Counted from the stretch's first letter, positions 11,047 to 24,029 are shown. The stretch is 64,000 nucleotides of DNA from Rhinopomastus cyanomelas (GCA_013400115.1 VXBP01000328.1:62001-126000), one strand, 5' to 3'. Made by a program: numbers and translations. The notes: generated from the sequence alone by a model not told the origin.

Positions 11047-12539
11047 GTGTTTTCCAGCAGTGAGCCAGCATTCTCCTTGTACTGGAAAGGAACTGTGAGC
11101 TTCCAACAGGCAAGTACTGGAGTACCTTGCTTACAAAATGAAGAGCAAATCAAGACCTCTCATGGACTTCCTGTTGATATCAAACAACAAAGCAGAATTA
11201 GGCAAGTCTTCTCCCTTATTAGACAGTCTTGGAACTGAAACAGGCACTCCCACGCTCATGCCACAGTGTGTTAAAATGACCACGGTATTAAAGAGAAGAA
11301 AGAAAATGCCACCTTGTACAAGCACACAATAAAATCACCATCTCTGTCCTTGAACTGCAGATTCAATTTATATTGCCAGCTTTGCCATGATTTCTGCAAA
11401 GTAAAAAGCAAGGCCAGAGAGCAGCGAAGGAGATATTATTAGATCAACTGTATAAGAAGCATGAGTGATTCCATTAGCAGGCACAGCTGAGAAAGAGCAG
11501 GATTTAAATCAAATCTAAATATGATAAACTTATACAGCCAACTGACATGTCCATTCCAGACAGCACACAGGGCAGGGACCGGAGAAGCAAAAGAAGAGTA
11601 AAATCTAGGCTTAAAGCTGTAAAACATGTTCCATTTCACACAGCACTTAAAAAGCTGGTGGAAGCTCCTCAGTTTTATACTGCACTTGTTCTAGGTAGAT
11701 AAAAAGTGTGCAGTTCATTTGCACCCTTTGTTCCTCCTCTCTTCAGTGTATTTGCATTATTCATCCCCTCAGAGACTCAACGTGCCTCATCACTTCATGC
11801 AGTCATCGCACACACAAGCTCTTCTCCTCTGAAAGCAGCAAAGGTGCCCACAGAAACACGGCTCCAGCACCCAAGAACTTTCGGGGTGTCGCAACGTGAC
11901 TTCGCTCCGCGTGGAGGGGGAAGCAGAACGTGCCTGAGGTTGGTGTTAAATGGGACAGTCAGGAATTGAAAACAAAAGGATTGGGGCGTTTAATCTGTTT
12001 GCTTTTGGAACAGGAGACTTCACCCTGCCCTTCATGAGCCTTCTCATCAAAAATGTGTCTGGAAAGAGCTCTTTCCAAGAAGCACTTTTCGGAGAGTACA
12101 GTGTTCAATGAAATCTACTGTAGGTACATACATATTTTTTTATATATGGAGAGAGAAAAGAGTAAAGAATTAAGAAGCAGAAAGACATGGGGTAGGTTTA
12201 GGTGATGTGACTGATCGCAGTTGTTACCAGCTCATCATCTCCTGTCGCTCCCTGGAACAGTTTTCTCCTGTTGGGGTAATCTTTGTGATTTCTGCTGCAC
12301 CAGAGGCAGATGAGCCACGGTGTGAGAGCAGGACAAGCATCAGTGGCCCTTTGTCCCTGCTCCTGGACATCTCTGCTTTCCCCTGCACTGCCCACTCCTG
12401 TCCTCATTTTCATACAGACCATCTCTCTGAGGTAAGATTCATTTGCGAGGGATTTCAACACAGTTCAAAATCAAGGGTTGAGAAGGACGTGCATCAATAT
12501 TCATCTTCTCAAAGATATAATCAAATATTAATCCATTTA
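11047..12539. other. non-coding stretch, nothing recognised
   Basis: Unique-looking sequence with chance-length open frames only. Confidence 0.4.
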
Positions 12540-12830
12540 AAAACCCTTTATTTCACTATGCATTTCAATTTTTCCTGTAATCTGTAGCCCATCTACCCCA
12601 TAAAGTCCTCGCTGAGAGGGGAAGCTGGAAAAATCCAGCTACCTTTCCAAATGGAAATCAGAAGATATATTTTTAGCTACATTAAGCCAACTGCATGCAG
12701 CTCTGCACGCTTATGTAATTCCAACATAAAAATAATCCATAATATTCCAGAGGAACAAATCCAGTTCTTAGTCATATAAATTTTCATACAAGTTCATCAA
12801 AACCCATTCCAAAAATGTCTCCGTCTCTCT
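12540..12830. other. candidate conserved non-coding element
   Basis: AT-rich sequence without repeats, of the type often seen in developmental gene deserts: GGAAAAATCCAGCTACC, TATATTTTTAGCTACATTAA, AACTGCATGCAGCTCTGCA, AAAATAATCCATAATATTCC. No protein frame explains it. Conservation itself cannot be seen from one sequence. Confidence 0.25.
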
Positions 12831-13586
12831 GAGTGCTAGAGTTGGAACAAAAGAGCGAGTCCTTTAAAAAGCCTTTGGAGCTTCCAGAGATGTTAAATCT
12901 AATTGCCCTTAGCACAGCACCGATCCACGAAGGTTTAAGTCATGGAAAATGTGTTTTACCTTTGTACATGACACACTGCACAAAGTTTATCATGGCACAG
13001 GGAAGTCAGAACGAACTGACTTCCCGCAAATTTCAGACGGAGCGGAATTAACCTTTGATGCTTCGCGTTGACTAACGAGGAAAGACAAACGCGCCCGTGT
13101 GTCGCGGACACCCAGCACTATATCAAGTTCTATCACATGGTGTGGTGAGATATGAGAAAATACCAATTTGTACATTTGAGTGTGTGCGTGTGTAGAAACT
13201 CATATTTATACCCACAGGTATTTATAGCGACGCCTCTGTGTTCCAAGGAGCAAAGGATGGAGAGTGGTCAAGGAGTAATTGCGATAAAACCTTCTTCAGA
13301 CAAAGCAGAACCAGCATTATTTGTTAATATTTTTGTAAGCCAGAGCAGCAGTTTTCCACTAGAAGGGCTGTTCATGGCAGAGGGATCATTTACCAAAACA
13401 CATCTGGTTTACCAGCACCATGGGCACGGTAGTGCTGGGAATCACTCGTTTCCCTGGAGGGCTTCATGGGGCTCTGGCAGCTCACAGAAAGGATGACCCA
13501 GGGAAGTCCTTGACATGGGCAACCATCTGCTCCATTTCATTAAATTATATGTAATAAGAATTAGAACAGGAACATTTTTTTTTTCA
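12831..13586. other. non-coding stretch, nothing recognised
   Basis: No recognisable gene or repeat. A poly-T/A run near 13577 borders the next CR1. Confidence 0.4.
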
Positions 13587-13990
13587 AAATGAGTTTTCTC
13601 CCTGATAAGGAAAGGCTGAGGGAGCTGAGTCTCTTGAGCTTGGAAAAAAGGAGACGAAGGGGTGACCCCGTTAATGTTGATAAATATGTGAAGGCTGGGT
13701 GTCAGGAGGATGGAGCGCCAGTGCAATCTAATGATAGGACAGGGGGCAATGGGTGTGAGCTAGAACAGAAGAGGTTTCACATCAATATGATAATGGACTT
13801 TTTCATCGTGAGGGTGACAGAGCACTGGAAGGGGTCCCCCAGGGAAGTTGTGGAGTGTCCTTCTCCAGAGATGTTTAAAACCCATCTGGCCATGTTCCTG
13901 TGCGACTTGGTCTAGATGATCCTGCTGTGGCAGACTAGATGATCTTTCAAGGTCCCTTCCAATGCCTAATGTTCTGTGATTCTGTGATCC
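13587..13990 (+). mobile_element. CR1 LINE, end of ORF2 and 3' UTR
   Basis: Sense copy beginning at CTGATAAGGAAAGGCTGAGG and ending CCTAATGTTCTGTGATTC. The 108-codon frame 13589-13915 preserves the order of the CR1 ORF2 C-terminus ([32 protein letters not shown]) but the copy is 5'-truncated. It is a close relative of the copy at 4495. Confidence 0.92.
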
Positions 13991-15094
13991 TTTAACCCCA
14001 ATTCTTTCATTTCTAACAACTATCTGAACTGGTATTTCTCCCCACACTTCAGCATCTTCGGTGGAACAGACCCTCCCTACCTTTGCCTGTAAATGGCTCT
14101 GTCACGACCAGCATTTCATAGACAAGAGAGGCAACTATGTCTGACCCAAAGAGTTTCTAATTTTAAAGACGAATGAGGGAAAAGTATAAGACTGTGCAAA
14201 CATAAAAGCAGAACAAAGGGACCCAGGGTGGATTTTTTTTCCTCCGAGAACTCTATTTCTCAGCTAGAAACCTGATCTGAAGTGAGGGGGCCAAGGGACA
14301 ATCCATATCTATAATCCAGCCAAAGCCACTGTTCCCTGGGTTCAGTCCCCCAGCACACTCAACTCTCCTGAGCTGCATCTGCTATAAAGGCCCAAGAAAA
14401 CTTCAGCAGCCTTAAAAGAAAGGAAAAAAAAAAAAAGCAGCCCAACATTTGCAATGGCACGTCTTCTTAACCAGCCTCATGGAAAAGTCACGCTGCTCTG
14501 CATATAGCCTTCAGGATTGTGTCTGTAACACTTGAAATGCTGCCCGAGCCTGGCTCCGCTCGCGCTAACAGGTACTCTGTGTGCTTCTGCATCTTTTCCT
14601 ACGAGCAAATGTTGCAGCTCTCCCATTGCGACAGCTGTAATAGGCGTTCGCCCGACTCTGTTTTTCCTTGACGCTCCCGATTCCTTTTATATCTGGTTGG
14701 GAATGCGCTCAGGCGCTAATGGCACTGGTTCAGCCATCCAGGGAAGGTGCAGCGTTGCCTGCTGAGCTCTTTGTGTTCCCTCGCTTTGGAAGTCTGAACT
14801 TTGCTGAGATCCAAATGCCTGATATTTACCTTCGGTTTATCCCTCTTAAGGTCAGAAAACACCATTAAAATCATCTGGCAGCGTGAGATCAGCGTCTACT
14901 TGGAGAGAGATGGCTGTAAATCAGTCACTCCTTCCTCCTACTTCTGTTTGGGCAGTGAGAGGGCTCCGAGTGCCAGGTAATTAAGTCACCACTGACAGAT
15001 GAGACAGGTGATAGACCTGCATCCATATGTTGTCACTTCTAGTTTGGTAACCTCCAGGGATGTGGCTCATGCTGCGTGATAGTGATCTAAAGCT
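13991..15094. other. non-coding stretch, nothing recognised
   Basis: Contains a poly-A run near 14423-14437 and otherwise unremarkable unique sequence. Confidence 0.4.
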
Positions 15095-15287
15095 GCTGGT
15101 GTGAGGGTGACAGCACTGGAAGGGGCAGCCCAGGGTGGTTGTGGAGTCTTTTTCTCCAGAGACATTTAAAACCCATCTGGACATGTTCCTGTGTGACTCA
15201 GTCTAGATGATCCTGCTCTGGCAGGGGAATAAGACTAGATGATGTTTTGAGGTCCCTTCCAATCCCTAATGTTCTGTGAATCTGTGT
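15095..15287 (+). mobile_element. CR1 LINE 3' fragment
   Basis: Sense copy from GGTGTGAGGGTGACAGCACT through GAGACATTTAAAACCCATCT to the tail CCTAATGTTCTGTGAATCTG. Confidence 0.9.
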
Positions 15288-16019
15288 TTGCTATTTGGTC
15301 AGCTCAAGCTCCTTCTGCCGTCACCCAGCGGGAAAGTCCTAAGGGGCTGACCAGAAATGTAGCTTTTAAGGTTCCAAAGACATCACTTCATGGAAAAGGA
15401 TCTGGGGTTTCATAGCAAAAGCACTTTCTGCTGTCAGCCCCATGGGGGTTGTCCAGAGCAGTGGGAACAGCATCAGCGCAGTCCTGCACAACATTAAATA
15501 GTCTGACCCGCCTCGTGAGCCACTTCCAAGCCTGGGAACGCACAGAAATTGCTTGAATGGTTCAGAAAAAAATGGCACTTGCAAGCCCTACGAAACCCAC
15601 TGGTGAGGCAAAGGAAGGAGAGCTGCAGGGGAGCTAAGGGAGCACAGCGACAGCCAAAAGAACTCAGAAACTCCTTCAGCAAACAGGGAGAGAGACACAC
15701 CACCACCCAGGCAGGTCTGACATGAGGGTTTTGAACAGGAGCCCTCAAAGTTTTATTACTAGGCTCCTTTTTGTAAGGCAGGGCACAGCAAATACTCCAT
15801 TTAAGGCTTCTGTGGAGCAGAACCAGAAATATCCAGCCTTGCAAATATCCTCAGCAGCCAAGCGCGGAGCCGAGACATGCAAAATGAGCGCCCGTCAGCG
15901 CGGTGCCAGCACAACAGAAGGCAGAAGTGCTTCAAGGAACTTGTGACAGGTTCTCTGGATGCACCAATTTGAGACGGGCCAATCCCCGCTCGAAATGTGC
16001 AAACTCTCACACTCCTTGG
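15288..16019. other. non-coding stretch, nothing recognised
   Basis: Unique-looking sequence up to the start of the 2.4-kb repeated block. Chance frames only. Confidence 0.4.
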
Positions 16020-18433
16020 CATGACCGCGTAGCCAAAATGCACTTTTTTTTTTTCAAAGGAATCAGAGAAAACACGACCAAAGGGACAGGAACGCAGAAG
16101 AATTTGGCAATGGGAAGCGGACGCTTCCTGGGGAGGAGACAGGACTTAGTTCAGAAAAGGTTTGAGGGAAAACTTTATATATAGCTACGAAGTTGCTGGA
16201 GCTTGTTTTCCTCCAGAATATCTAACTTGGAGGGAGGACTGTGCTCTAAACAGTCACACCTAGGAAAGCAGCTCCGCGGAGAGTCACTTGGGAGAGTGAG
16301 GCAACTTCCGTGGCAAAAATGTCACTGCTCTGGGTTGCCTACAGCAGCTGCTGCAGCCACCCATCGCAGGCCAGGTTACCCAGGTTTTGTCATTTACTGG
16401 TCTCTAATAGCCCCTCTGAAACCCTGGAACTGATGCACCAGGGGTGCCTGCAGCGAGAGGGTGACCTGGAACGCAGGGCTGGAGTGGGGAAGAGAAAGAG
16501 AGAGGATCCAAACTCATAGAAGGCACAACACGAAGGGCAGAGACTCAAGATGAACTCCAAAATCGTTGCGGAGAAAGAGAAACACGGCTGTTGGGTTTGG
16601 CTAGGGAGGTGGCACGGTCCAGGCTTGTTCCTGGCTAGCAGGATACCGTTTATGGCAGAGCTTTGTCTGGAACTAAGCAGTGGCACAGAAAGGAAATTGA
16701 AGTCAAGGGGGTTTCTGAGGGATGCAGCTACCTACCAAGCATAGAAAGAAACTGTAAGTTTGAGGGGAAAACACCTAGAACAGGACAGAAAGTGCTGGAA
16801 GAGAAGAAAGAGAAAGAAACATCATTACTGTCCCTTGTTGAACTAAAAAAGGGTTTGCCTCCATCCAAGGGGACTTGACTTTCCTCTCAGGTATGAAATA
16901 CATCACTCCAAATGGACCTCAGTTACATCCTGAGCTGAGCCTTTGCATCCTTCAGTTAAGGAAATAAACAGGACACTTGTGGATCTCTGGGCTTCAGTCG
17001 CTTTCATGCTGGTGTTAAGTTTATTTTTGAGGCTGAACGAGATCACTCCTCATTGATGTCCCGGGGCCTCCTCATAAAATTAGCCTGGGAAAGCAAGACA
17101 ACGGGACTGAACCCTTTTGGACTTGCCTTGGCTTTGGAATGCTCCTGAAAACCTCACATTCCCTTGGAAATCCTCCCCTTCCAACCCAACTAAACCTGCT
17201 CTGTTTCCACTAAGTGTCACAAGATCATAGGTCCCTCCAGTGGGACCAGCGAGTTTCCTCCCTGCAAAGCTGGGTTTAAAGGGCAGCTGCACTCTGGAGG
17301 CTTCAGCAACAGCCTGTGCTCTCCAGCGCTCCGCATGCCAGCAACCAGCATCTATATGGGCTCACAAAGGCTGGAAAACATCTTGTGCAGAGTGGGGGGA
17401 AAAAAAAACACATAAAAATGCCAGGGAGCTGTGCCAAACCCTTTCTGCTTCTTTGCACCTGTGCCAAATGCTTCGCAGGCTTTTGCGGGGGCATCAGACG
17501 CAGCCGCCCCGTGAAGCAGGGGCATCCTTCGTGTCAGGGCGCTCAGAGCAGGGCTGGGGCAGGGCTGGTGCTCCCGAGGACGTTTGTGTAGTTTAGGCCA
17601 CCCAATGCCTCTCAGCTGAGGCACATTTTAACACCAGCCCTGCCACAGGATCCGTTTGCAGCACTGCTGGCACACAAAGGGCTCCTGCCTCAGTTTCCCC
17701 ATCTGGAAAAAAACTGTTAATGTGGCTTTTATGCAGCTCTCTTGGGCACTGAATGGCCATGAGCTTCTAAAACACAGTCTGGAAACCAAGGAGCAGAGAA
17801 GCAGGCAAATAGAGGACGTGTGCTCTCCTCTTTTTTGAAGAAGATGTAAGATTCTGTAGAGATTTGGCATTGCTGCCCACACTGTCGCTGACCAAGCTCT
17901 TCTCCACACATAATAAGAATCCCTGGCTTCAGGAGAAGCAGGTCTTCTCAATCTGGGATGCAGGAGGGAGGTCTTACAAGTAAGAAGGTCATTCTTGCCT
18001 GGATGGAACAAAGGTTGGAGAGCAAGTGAACCAAGGGCAGAGCTGATATACGCTGTGCCCTTTGCTGCCTTCAGTTCAGCTATGGGAGCTGTTCTTGCCC
18101 GTTGCAGAGAGACAAGAGACAGTTTTAATCCCAGCAATTGTTAAGCAGTAGATAAAAAGTCTCTGTCTAGGCAATCCTGCTCTGGCAGGCGATTGGACTA
18201 GATGATCTTTTGAGGTCCCTTCCAATCCCTAACCTTCTGTGACTCTGCGGAAAAATCTGTGTGCTGGTTGTGGCAGGCGACTGGGAGTGTCCTGCGCTGC
18301 ACACAGAGTGGAAGAGACAGCAAGGCACCAGCCAAGCTCCAGTCACAGGAAGAGCACTCCAACTAACTTTCCTTATCCATGTGTTGGTCATTCCCACTGG
18401 CTGGTCCTGGCAGCCTGGAGTGGAGCACTGGGT
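16020..18433 (+). repeat. copy A of a 2.4-kb direct repeat
   Basis: This 2414-base block starts CATGACCGCGTAGCC and ends GGAGCACTGGGT directly before the N at 18434. Copy B (18435-20825) repeats it almost perfectly. The differences I found are three substitutions (16669 G/A, 16680 G/A, 17533 G/A in A/B), a 22-base stretch in A missing from B just after 16695, and one A fewer in B in the run at 17706-17712. These account exactly for the 23-base length difference. The content is non-coding with one CR1 tail. Confidence 0.95.
18163..18246 (+). mobile_element. CR1 LINE 3' tail (copy A)
   Basis: Sense tail: GGCAATCCTGCTCTGGCAGG, GATTGGACTAGATGATC, TTCCAATCCCTAACCTTCTG. The same insertion appears in copy B, so it predates any duplication or is simply the same locus. 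Confidence 0.88.
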
Positions 18434-18434
18434 N
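18434..18434. other. single N, assembly gap between contigs
   Basis: The only ambiguous base I noticed in the window. It lies exactly between the end of copy A and the start of copy B, which is what unmerged overlapping contigs look like. Confidence 0.9.
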
Positions 18435-20825
18435 CATGACCGCGTAGCCAAAATGCACTTTTTTTTTTTCAAAGGAATCAGAGAAAACACGACCAAAGGG
18501 ACAGGAACGCAGAAGAATTTGGCAATGGGAAGCGGACGCTTCCTGGGGAGGAGACAGGACTTAGTTCAGAAAAGGTTTGAGGGAAAACTTTATATATAGC
18601 TACGAAGTTGCTGGAGCTTGTTTTCCTCCAGAATATCTAACTTGGAGGGAGGACTGTGCTCTAAACAGTCACACCTAGGAAAGCAGCTCCGCGGAGAGTC
18701 ACTTGGGAGAGTGAGGCAACTTCCGTGGCAAAAATGTCACTGCTCTGGGTTGCCTACAGCAGCTGCTGCAGCCACCCATCGCAGGCCAGGTTACCCAGGT
18801 TTTGTCATTTACTGGTCTCTAATAGCCCCTCTGAAACCCTGGAACTGATGCACCAGGGGTGCCTGCAGCGAGAGGGTGACCTGGAACGCAGGGCTGGAGT
18901 GGGGAAGAGAAAGAGAGAGGATCCAAACTCATAGAAGGCACAACACGAAGGGCAGAGACTCAAGATGAACTCCAAAATCGTTGCGGAGAAAGAGAAACAC
19001 GGCTGTTGGGTTTGGCTAGGGAGGTGGCACGGTCCAGGCTTGTTCCTGGCTAGCAGGATACCGTTTATGGCAGAGCTTTGTCTAGAACTAAGCAATGGCA
19101 CAGAAAGGAATGGGATGCAGCTACCTACCAAGCATAGAAAGAAACTGTAAGTTTGAGGGGAAAACACCTAGAACAGGACAGAAAGTGCTGGAAGAGAAGA
19201 AAGAGAAAGAAACATCATTACTGTCCCTTGTTGAACTAAAAAAGGGTTTGCCTCCATCCAAGGGGACTTGACTTTCCTCTCAGGTATGAAATACATCACT
19301 CCAAATGGACCTCAGTTACATCCTGAGCTGAGCCTTTGCATCCTTCAGTTAAGGAAATAAACAGGACACTTGTGGATCTCTGGGCTTCAGTCGCTTTCAT
19401 GCTGGTGTTAAGTTTATTTTTGAGGCTGAACGAGATCACTCCTCATTGATGTCCCGGGGCCTCCTCATAAAATTAGCCTGGGAAAGCAAGACAACGGGAC
19501 TGAACCCTTTTGGACTTGCCTTGGCTTTGGAATGCTCCTGAAAACCTCACATTCCCTTGGAAATCCTCCCCTTCCAACCCAACTAAACCTGCTCTGTTTC
19601 CACTAAGTGTCACAAGATCATAGGTCCCTCCAGTGGGACCAGCGAGTTTCCTCCCTGCAAAGCTGGGTTTAAAGGGCAGCTGCACTCTGGAGGCTTCAGC
19701 AACAGCCTGTGCTCTCCAGCGCTCCGCATGCCAGCAACCAGCATCTATATGGGCTCACAAAGGCTGGAAAACATCTTGTGCAGAGTGGGGGGAAAAAAAA
19801 ACACATAAAAATGCCAGGGAGCTGTGCCAAACCCTTTCTGCTTCTTTGCACCTGTGCCAAATGCTTCGCAGGCTTTTGCGGGGGCATCAGACGCAGCCGC
19901 CCCGTGAAGCAGGGGCATCCTTCGTATCAGGGCGCTCAGAGCAGGGCTGGGGCAGGGCTGGTGCTCCCGAGGACGTTTGTGTAGTTTAGGCCACCCAATG
20001 CCTCTCAGCTGAGGCACATTTTAACACCAGCCCTGCCACAGGATCCGTTTGCAGCACTGCTGGCACACAAAGGGCTCCTGCCTCAGTTTCCCCATCTGGA
20101 AAAAACTGTTAATGTGGCTTTTATGCAGCTCTCTTGGGCACTGAATGGCCATGAGCTTCTAAAACACAGTCTGGAAACCAAGGAGCAGAGAAGCAGGCAA
20201 ATAGAGGACGTGTGCTCTCCTCTTTTTTGAAGAAGATGTAAGATTCTGTAGAGATTTGGCATTGCTGCCCACACTGTCGCTGACCAAGCTCTTCTCCACA
20301 CATAATAAGAATCCCTGGCTTCAGGAGAAGCAGGTCTTCTCAATCTGGGATGCAGGAGGGAGGTCTTACAAGTAAGAAGGTCATTCTTGCCTGGATGGAA
20401 CAAAGGTTGGAGAGCAAGTGAACCAAGGGCAGAGCTGATATACGCTGTGCCCTTTGCTGCCTTCAGTTCAGCTATGGGAGCTGTTCTTGCCCGTTGCAGA
20501 GAGACAAGAGACAGTTTTAATCCCAGCAATTGTTAAGCAGTAGATAAAAAGTCTCTGTCTAGGCAATCCTGCTCTGGCAGGCGATTGGACTAGATGATCT
20601 TTTGAGGTCCCTTCCAATCCCTAACCTTCTGTGACTCTGCGGAAAAATCTGTGTGCTGGTTGTGGCAGGCGACTGGGAGTGTCCTGCGCTGCACACAGAG
20701 TGGAAGAGACAGCAAGGCACCAGCCAAGCTCCAGTCACAGGAAGAGCACTCCAACTAACTTTCCTTATCCATGTGTTGGTCATTCCCACTGGCTGGTCCT
20801 GGCAGCCTGGAGTGGAGCACTGGGT
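18435..20825 (+). repeat. copy B of the 2.4-kb direct repeat
   Basis: This 2391-base block restarts at CATGACCGCGTAGCC and ends GGAGCACTGGGT, after which sequence continues uniquely with GAAGCCTTGTCC. Identity to copy A is about 99.9 percent apart from two indels. Open frames within it are the same as in copy A and none is a recognised gene. Confidence 0.95.
20555..20638 (+). mobile_element. CR1 LINE 3' tail (copy B)
   Basis: Same CR1 tail as at 18163-18246, at the equivalent position in the second copy. Confidence 0.88.
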
Positions 20826-22029
20826 GAAGCCTTGTCCTCCCCTCGGTGGCAGGACATCTCCTTCTCCAGAGGTGTTCATCACCACGAAAGAGTCGTTTCT
20901 TCTACTAGGGGAACTTTCAGAAGCCACAAGGGGCTAACAGGCAGCCATGCAGTCCTAAGCCCATGAGATGAACTTACAACACAGGAAAGCAACAAGAGAA
21001 GAGATGGGAGAAGATGCAGACAGAGGGATACGGGATGCGCTGGGGTTCAGGCAGTCAGTCGTTAATTTCTTGCCTGAGCATGGTTTTAGTATTTCTCTCT
21101 ATAACCATTCAGTCAACCAGCCTCAGCTCTCCAACTTTTGGTTCCCTTCCAACACAAGTGGACACACAAAGCACAAGGAGCTCAAAGGACAGGAGCTACA
21201 CCTTGCAGAGGACGCAGGAGCAGCCTCACAGCATGGGATAGATGTTCCTAGCCAGCCCATGGGTGAAGGGCCACCCTTCCCCAAGGGTCTGCCCTAGCTC
21301 GTCACATCATCTCCTCCTTGCTGTGCAGGCACTGGTGTGGAATCTGCCCCGATAACGGGACCCAGGACTGTCGCTTCTGACGTGGGGCTGCCTTTTGTCA
21401 AAACCTATCACTAGGACTCTGTTTCCTCACTGTTTTGAACCTTCTCCCATTCAACACTGAAGCCTCTGATTTGTCAAAACACGCAAAGGTGCTGCCAGAG
21501 GCTGTGCAACTCATCCTAGCCCCTTTACAAAGCCATTCTAAGGAAAGAGACAACATGTCAGGGCGGTGCCAACGACTGACTGCACCAACAAGGAGAGCTT
21601 TGACGTACTTCTCTGTGCCGCCGTGACTGTTGTAACAGAAGACAAGAGTGCATTAGTGAAAGATTTATGCCGGTATCTCAACAATGGAAAACATGAGCCG
21701 GGCTCGACGCTCGTTCACACCGAGACGGGCGGCGAGGGCGCGTCACGCGGCGCTGTTTCCAGGAATGATGGTACCGTTGAAGAAATGCTGATTTGCTGGT
21801 ACGGTCAGACAGTTCCTGGAAGCGGGATGGGCCCTCGCATCGTTAACATCACCGCAGAGGGAGCACTTCACAGCTCAGAGGCTTATCCCGTGCTGTTCGG
21901 GAGGGACGTCCCTCCTGCTCCACGAGGATAGGAAGAAGAGGTGAGCCAGAAAGCCTGGGAGAGCTGCCGCTCCACCGTGGGCCCCCTCGGCGCGGCAGCA
22001 GCCTCCCTGGCACCGCCGGCAGAGCCCTC
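20826..22029. other. non-coding stretch with a CpG-rich patch
   Basis: No gene recognised. The 121-codon plus-strand frame 21566-21931 lacks any domain. From about 21690 to 22025 CpG is frequent (GGGCTCGACGCTCG, GAGACGGGCGGCGAGGGCG, TCACGCGGCGCTG, CCCTCGGCGCGGC), unlike the surroundings. It could be a small CpG island or orphan regulatory element. Confidence 0.35.
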
Positions 22030-22215
22030 CATGCCAGCAGGCGCCAAGTGCCAGCTAATTGAATTTGCTAATGATACATTCTCTCGAAAACCCTTTGCGC
22101 TGCACCCACCATTTTGTGCTTGCAATTAAATTGCGAGGAGGGGGAAAAAAATGAAGGGGGAAAAAAATGCCATGTGGTGTCATTTGACATTTAGATGTCA
22201 AAGTAGCTGATTGAC
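22030..22215. other. candidate conserved non-coding element
   Basis: A homeodomain-like AT core (AGCTAATTGAATTTGCTAATG), TGCAATTAAATTGCGAGGAG, and GTCATTTGACATTTAGATGT followed by AGCTGATTGACAGG. No protein frame or repeat explains it. The TGATTGACAG core resembles MEIS/PBX/TGIF binding sites. Confidence 0.25.
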
Positions 22216-22909
22216 AGGGAAAAAATCAACAGTGAAAGGCCCGTTCCTGCCAAAGCCAGTGGGGACGGTGCCAGCGGTATTGGGAAGAGCAGGATCGGGG
22301 CCATCGTGGGCCAACGGGATGAGGCAAGGTGGTGGAAGAGTAGAGAAGAGAACCCAGTGCCAGGTTATCCTGGTCCTGAGAGATGTGGGAAGAGGGAATC
22401 AGCCACCTCCAGGAGCATCCTTCGCCACCCGTCATCCTCCAGCACAGAGGTTTGGGACCCACAGAGAGGGAGGGAGCAGACTCCAACATCTTGGCAGGAG
22501 GGTTGTTCTGTGCAGAGCCTGGGAAGATGGGGATCTCTCACCTTGTCATAGGCTTTGACGTCTTGGTGGGTTTGTTTCTGCCCCTGTTCAGGATAAAGAA
22601 AGGAGGAAAATGGGTTTCTACGTTCATTTCTGAGCTGATCATTGAGGAAGAAAATCAGAATTAAAGGAAATAACTCATTTTGATAACGTTGAAACCTTTT
22701 CTTCAATTTTTTTGCCTTAGACAGCCTTCCTTGGTTTTAGCCTAGAACAAAAAATCTCCAAGTAAAACTTTTAGGTGTCAAAACCTGGACAGTTTTCATC
22801 ATTTAAAAAATCTTTGTCACCCAAAACCTTTTAAAACTGGAAAGATCCACCCCAATAGGCCCCCATCCCACCAACAGCCTCTGCAATGGTAGAAAAGATG
22901 TTTTCTCAG
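22216..22909. other. non-coding stretch, nothing recognised
   Basis: Unique-looking sequence, no supported gene. Confidence 0.4.
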
Positions 22910-23011
22910 TGGAATTAAAGATTTGCTCCCAGATCCCTGGGGAATTCAGAGAGGCAGCAATGGAATTAAAGGTTTGCTCCCAGATCCCCGGAGAATTCAA
23001 GGAGAGGCAGC
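22910..23011. repeat. 51-base tandem duplication
   Basis: Two adjacent units start TGGAATTAAAG(A/G)TTTGCTCC, continue CCAGATCCC(T/C)GG and end GAGAGGCAGC, at 22910-22960 and 22961-23011. They differ by a few substitutions and one base of length. Confidence 0.88.
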
Positions 23012-24029
23012 TACCTTGGGAGCAGTAGGTGGGCAAGGGATGCAGAGCAGGGGTCCCAAGATGCTCATCCCTGCAGCCTCCATCAGCATCTTCATGTGGT
23101 CCAGGAGTGCAAAGCTTGGACCTCTGCTCTGGGAAAGGGAACAGAGAGAGGAATAAAGGAGAGTTTCAGGTGCATGGGTTGTCTTTCCCAGACCTCACAC
23201 GGGAACTGGGTAAACAGGATTTTGGGTCACCCACTGCGGGCAGTGGCAGATCCACTCACACAGCGCTCGGCTGCTGGAAGAGCACAACGGCACAAACTCC
23301 TCTAAGAGAAGAATATTAAAAACACAGAATTAAAAGCTCCTCTTTCTTAGGGTCACACAAGCAAGGATCATCAATGAATTTCCTTGCTGGTTTCCATCCC
23401 TGCCTGCAGTCTCCTGCTTATCCCACAGCCCCCCAACACCGTTAAGTGCTCATTCAGCCCCCACAGACCAGCGCTGGGCACTGGAACATCTGTGTGTTTT
23501 AAGGTATGTCCATGGAGTTAAAAATAAAGCTCTGGGGTTTTTTTCCCTTTCCTTAGATGCAGGTGGGGCTATAAAACCCTGTTAGCATGAGTCAGAGAGC
23601 CAGACTTGGCAAAGCTCAGCTTGAAAAACAGAGCACTAATTAAATCAAGTAACAACAAGGGGGCAAAAAAACCCCACATCTTTCTTTCCAATAACTAATC
23701 CAGCCTGAAATGAATTAAAAATATTTTACCTGGACTCTATTCATGCACAGAATAAAGCAAAAAAAACAGGCCTGAAGAAAAAAATAGAAGCCCTGCTTGG
23801 CAAAAACTGAATGCAAATTGCTCTAGCTTGAAAGTGCAGAGTCTGTTTTTAAGCAGTTTAGGTAGATGTGATGGTGAAAATGAAAATAATCCTATTGCCT
23901 GAGGTGAGGCCAATCAAGCAGATCTCACTTGGGTGTAGGGGAAAGAGAGGATGGGACCATCAGAGTAATTCTGAATAACCCCTGACAAACTACTACTGAA
24001 AGGACAAGGCGTATCCTTTGTATATTTTA
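23012..24029. other. non-coding stretch, nothing recognised
   Basis: A-rich in the second half (runs of AAAAAAA near 23660 and 23760). No gene recognised. Confidence 0.4.

Noticed and set aside
16020..20825. Biological tandem duplication of 2.4 kb
   Set aside because: The single N placed exactly at the junction and the allele-like differences favour an assembly artefact. Kept as a finding rather than as a real duplication.
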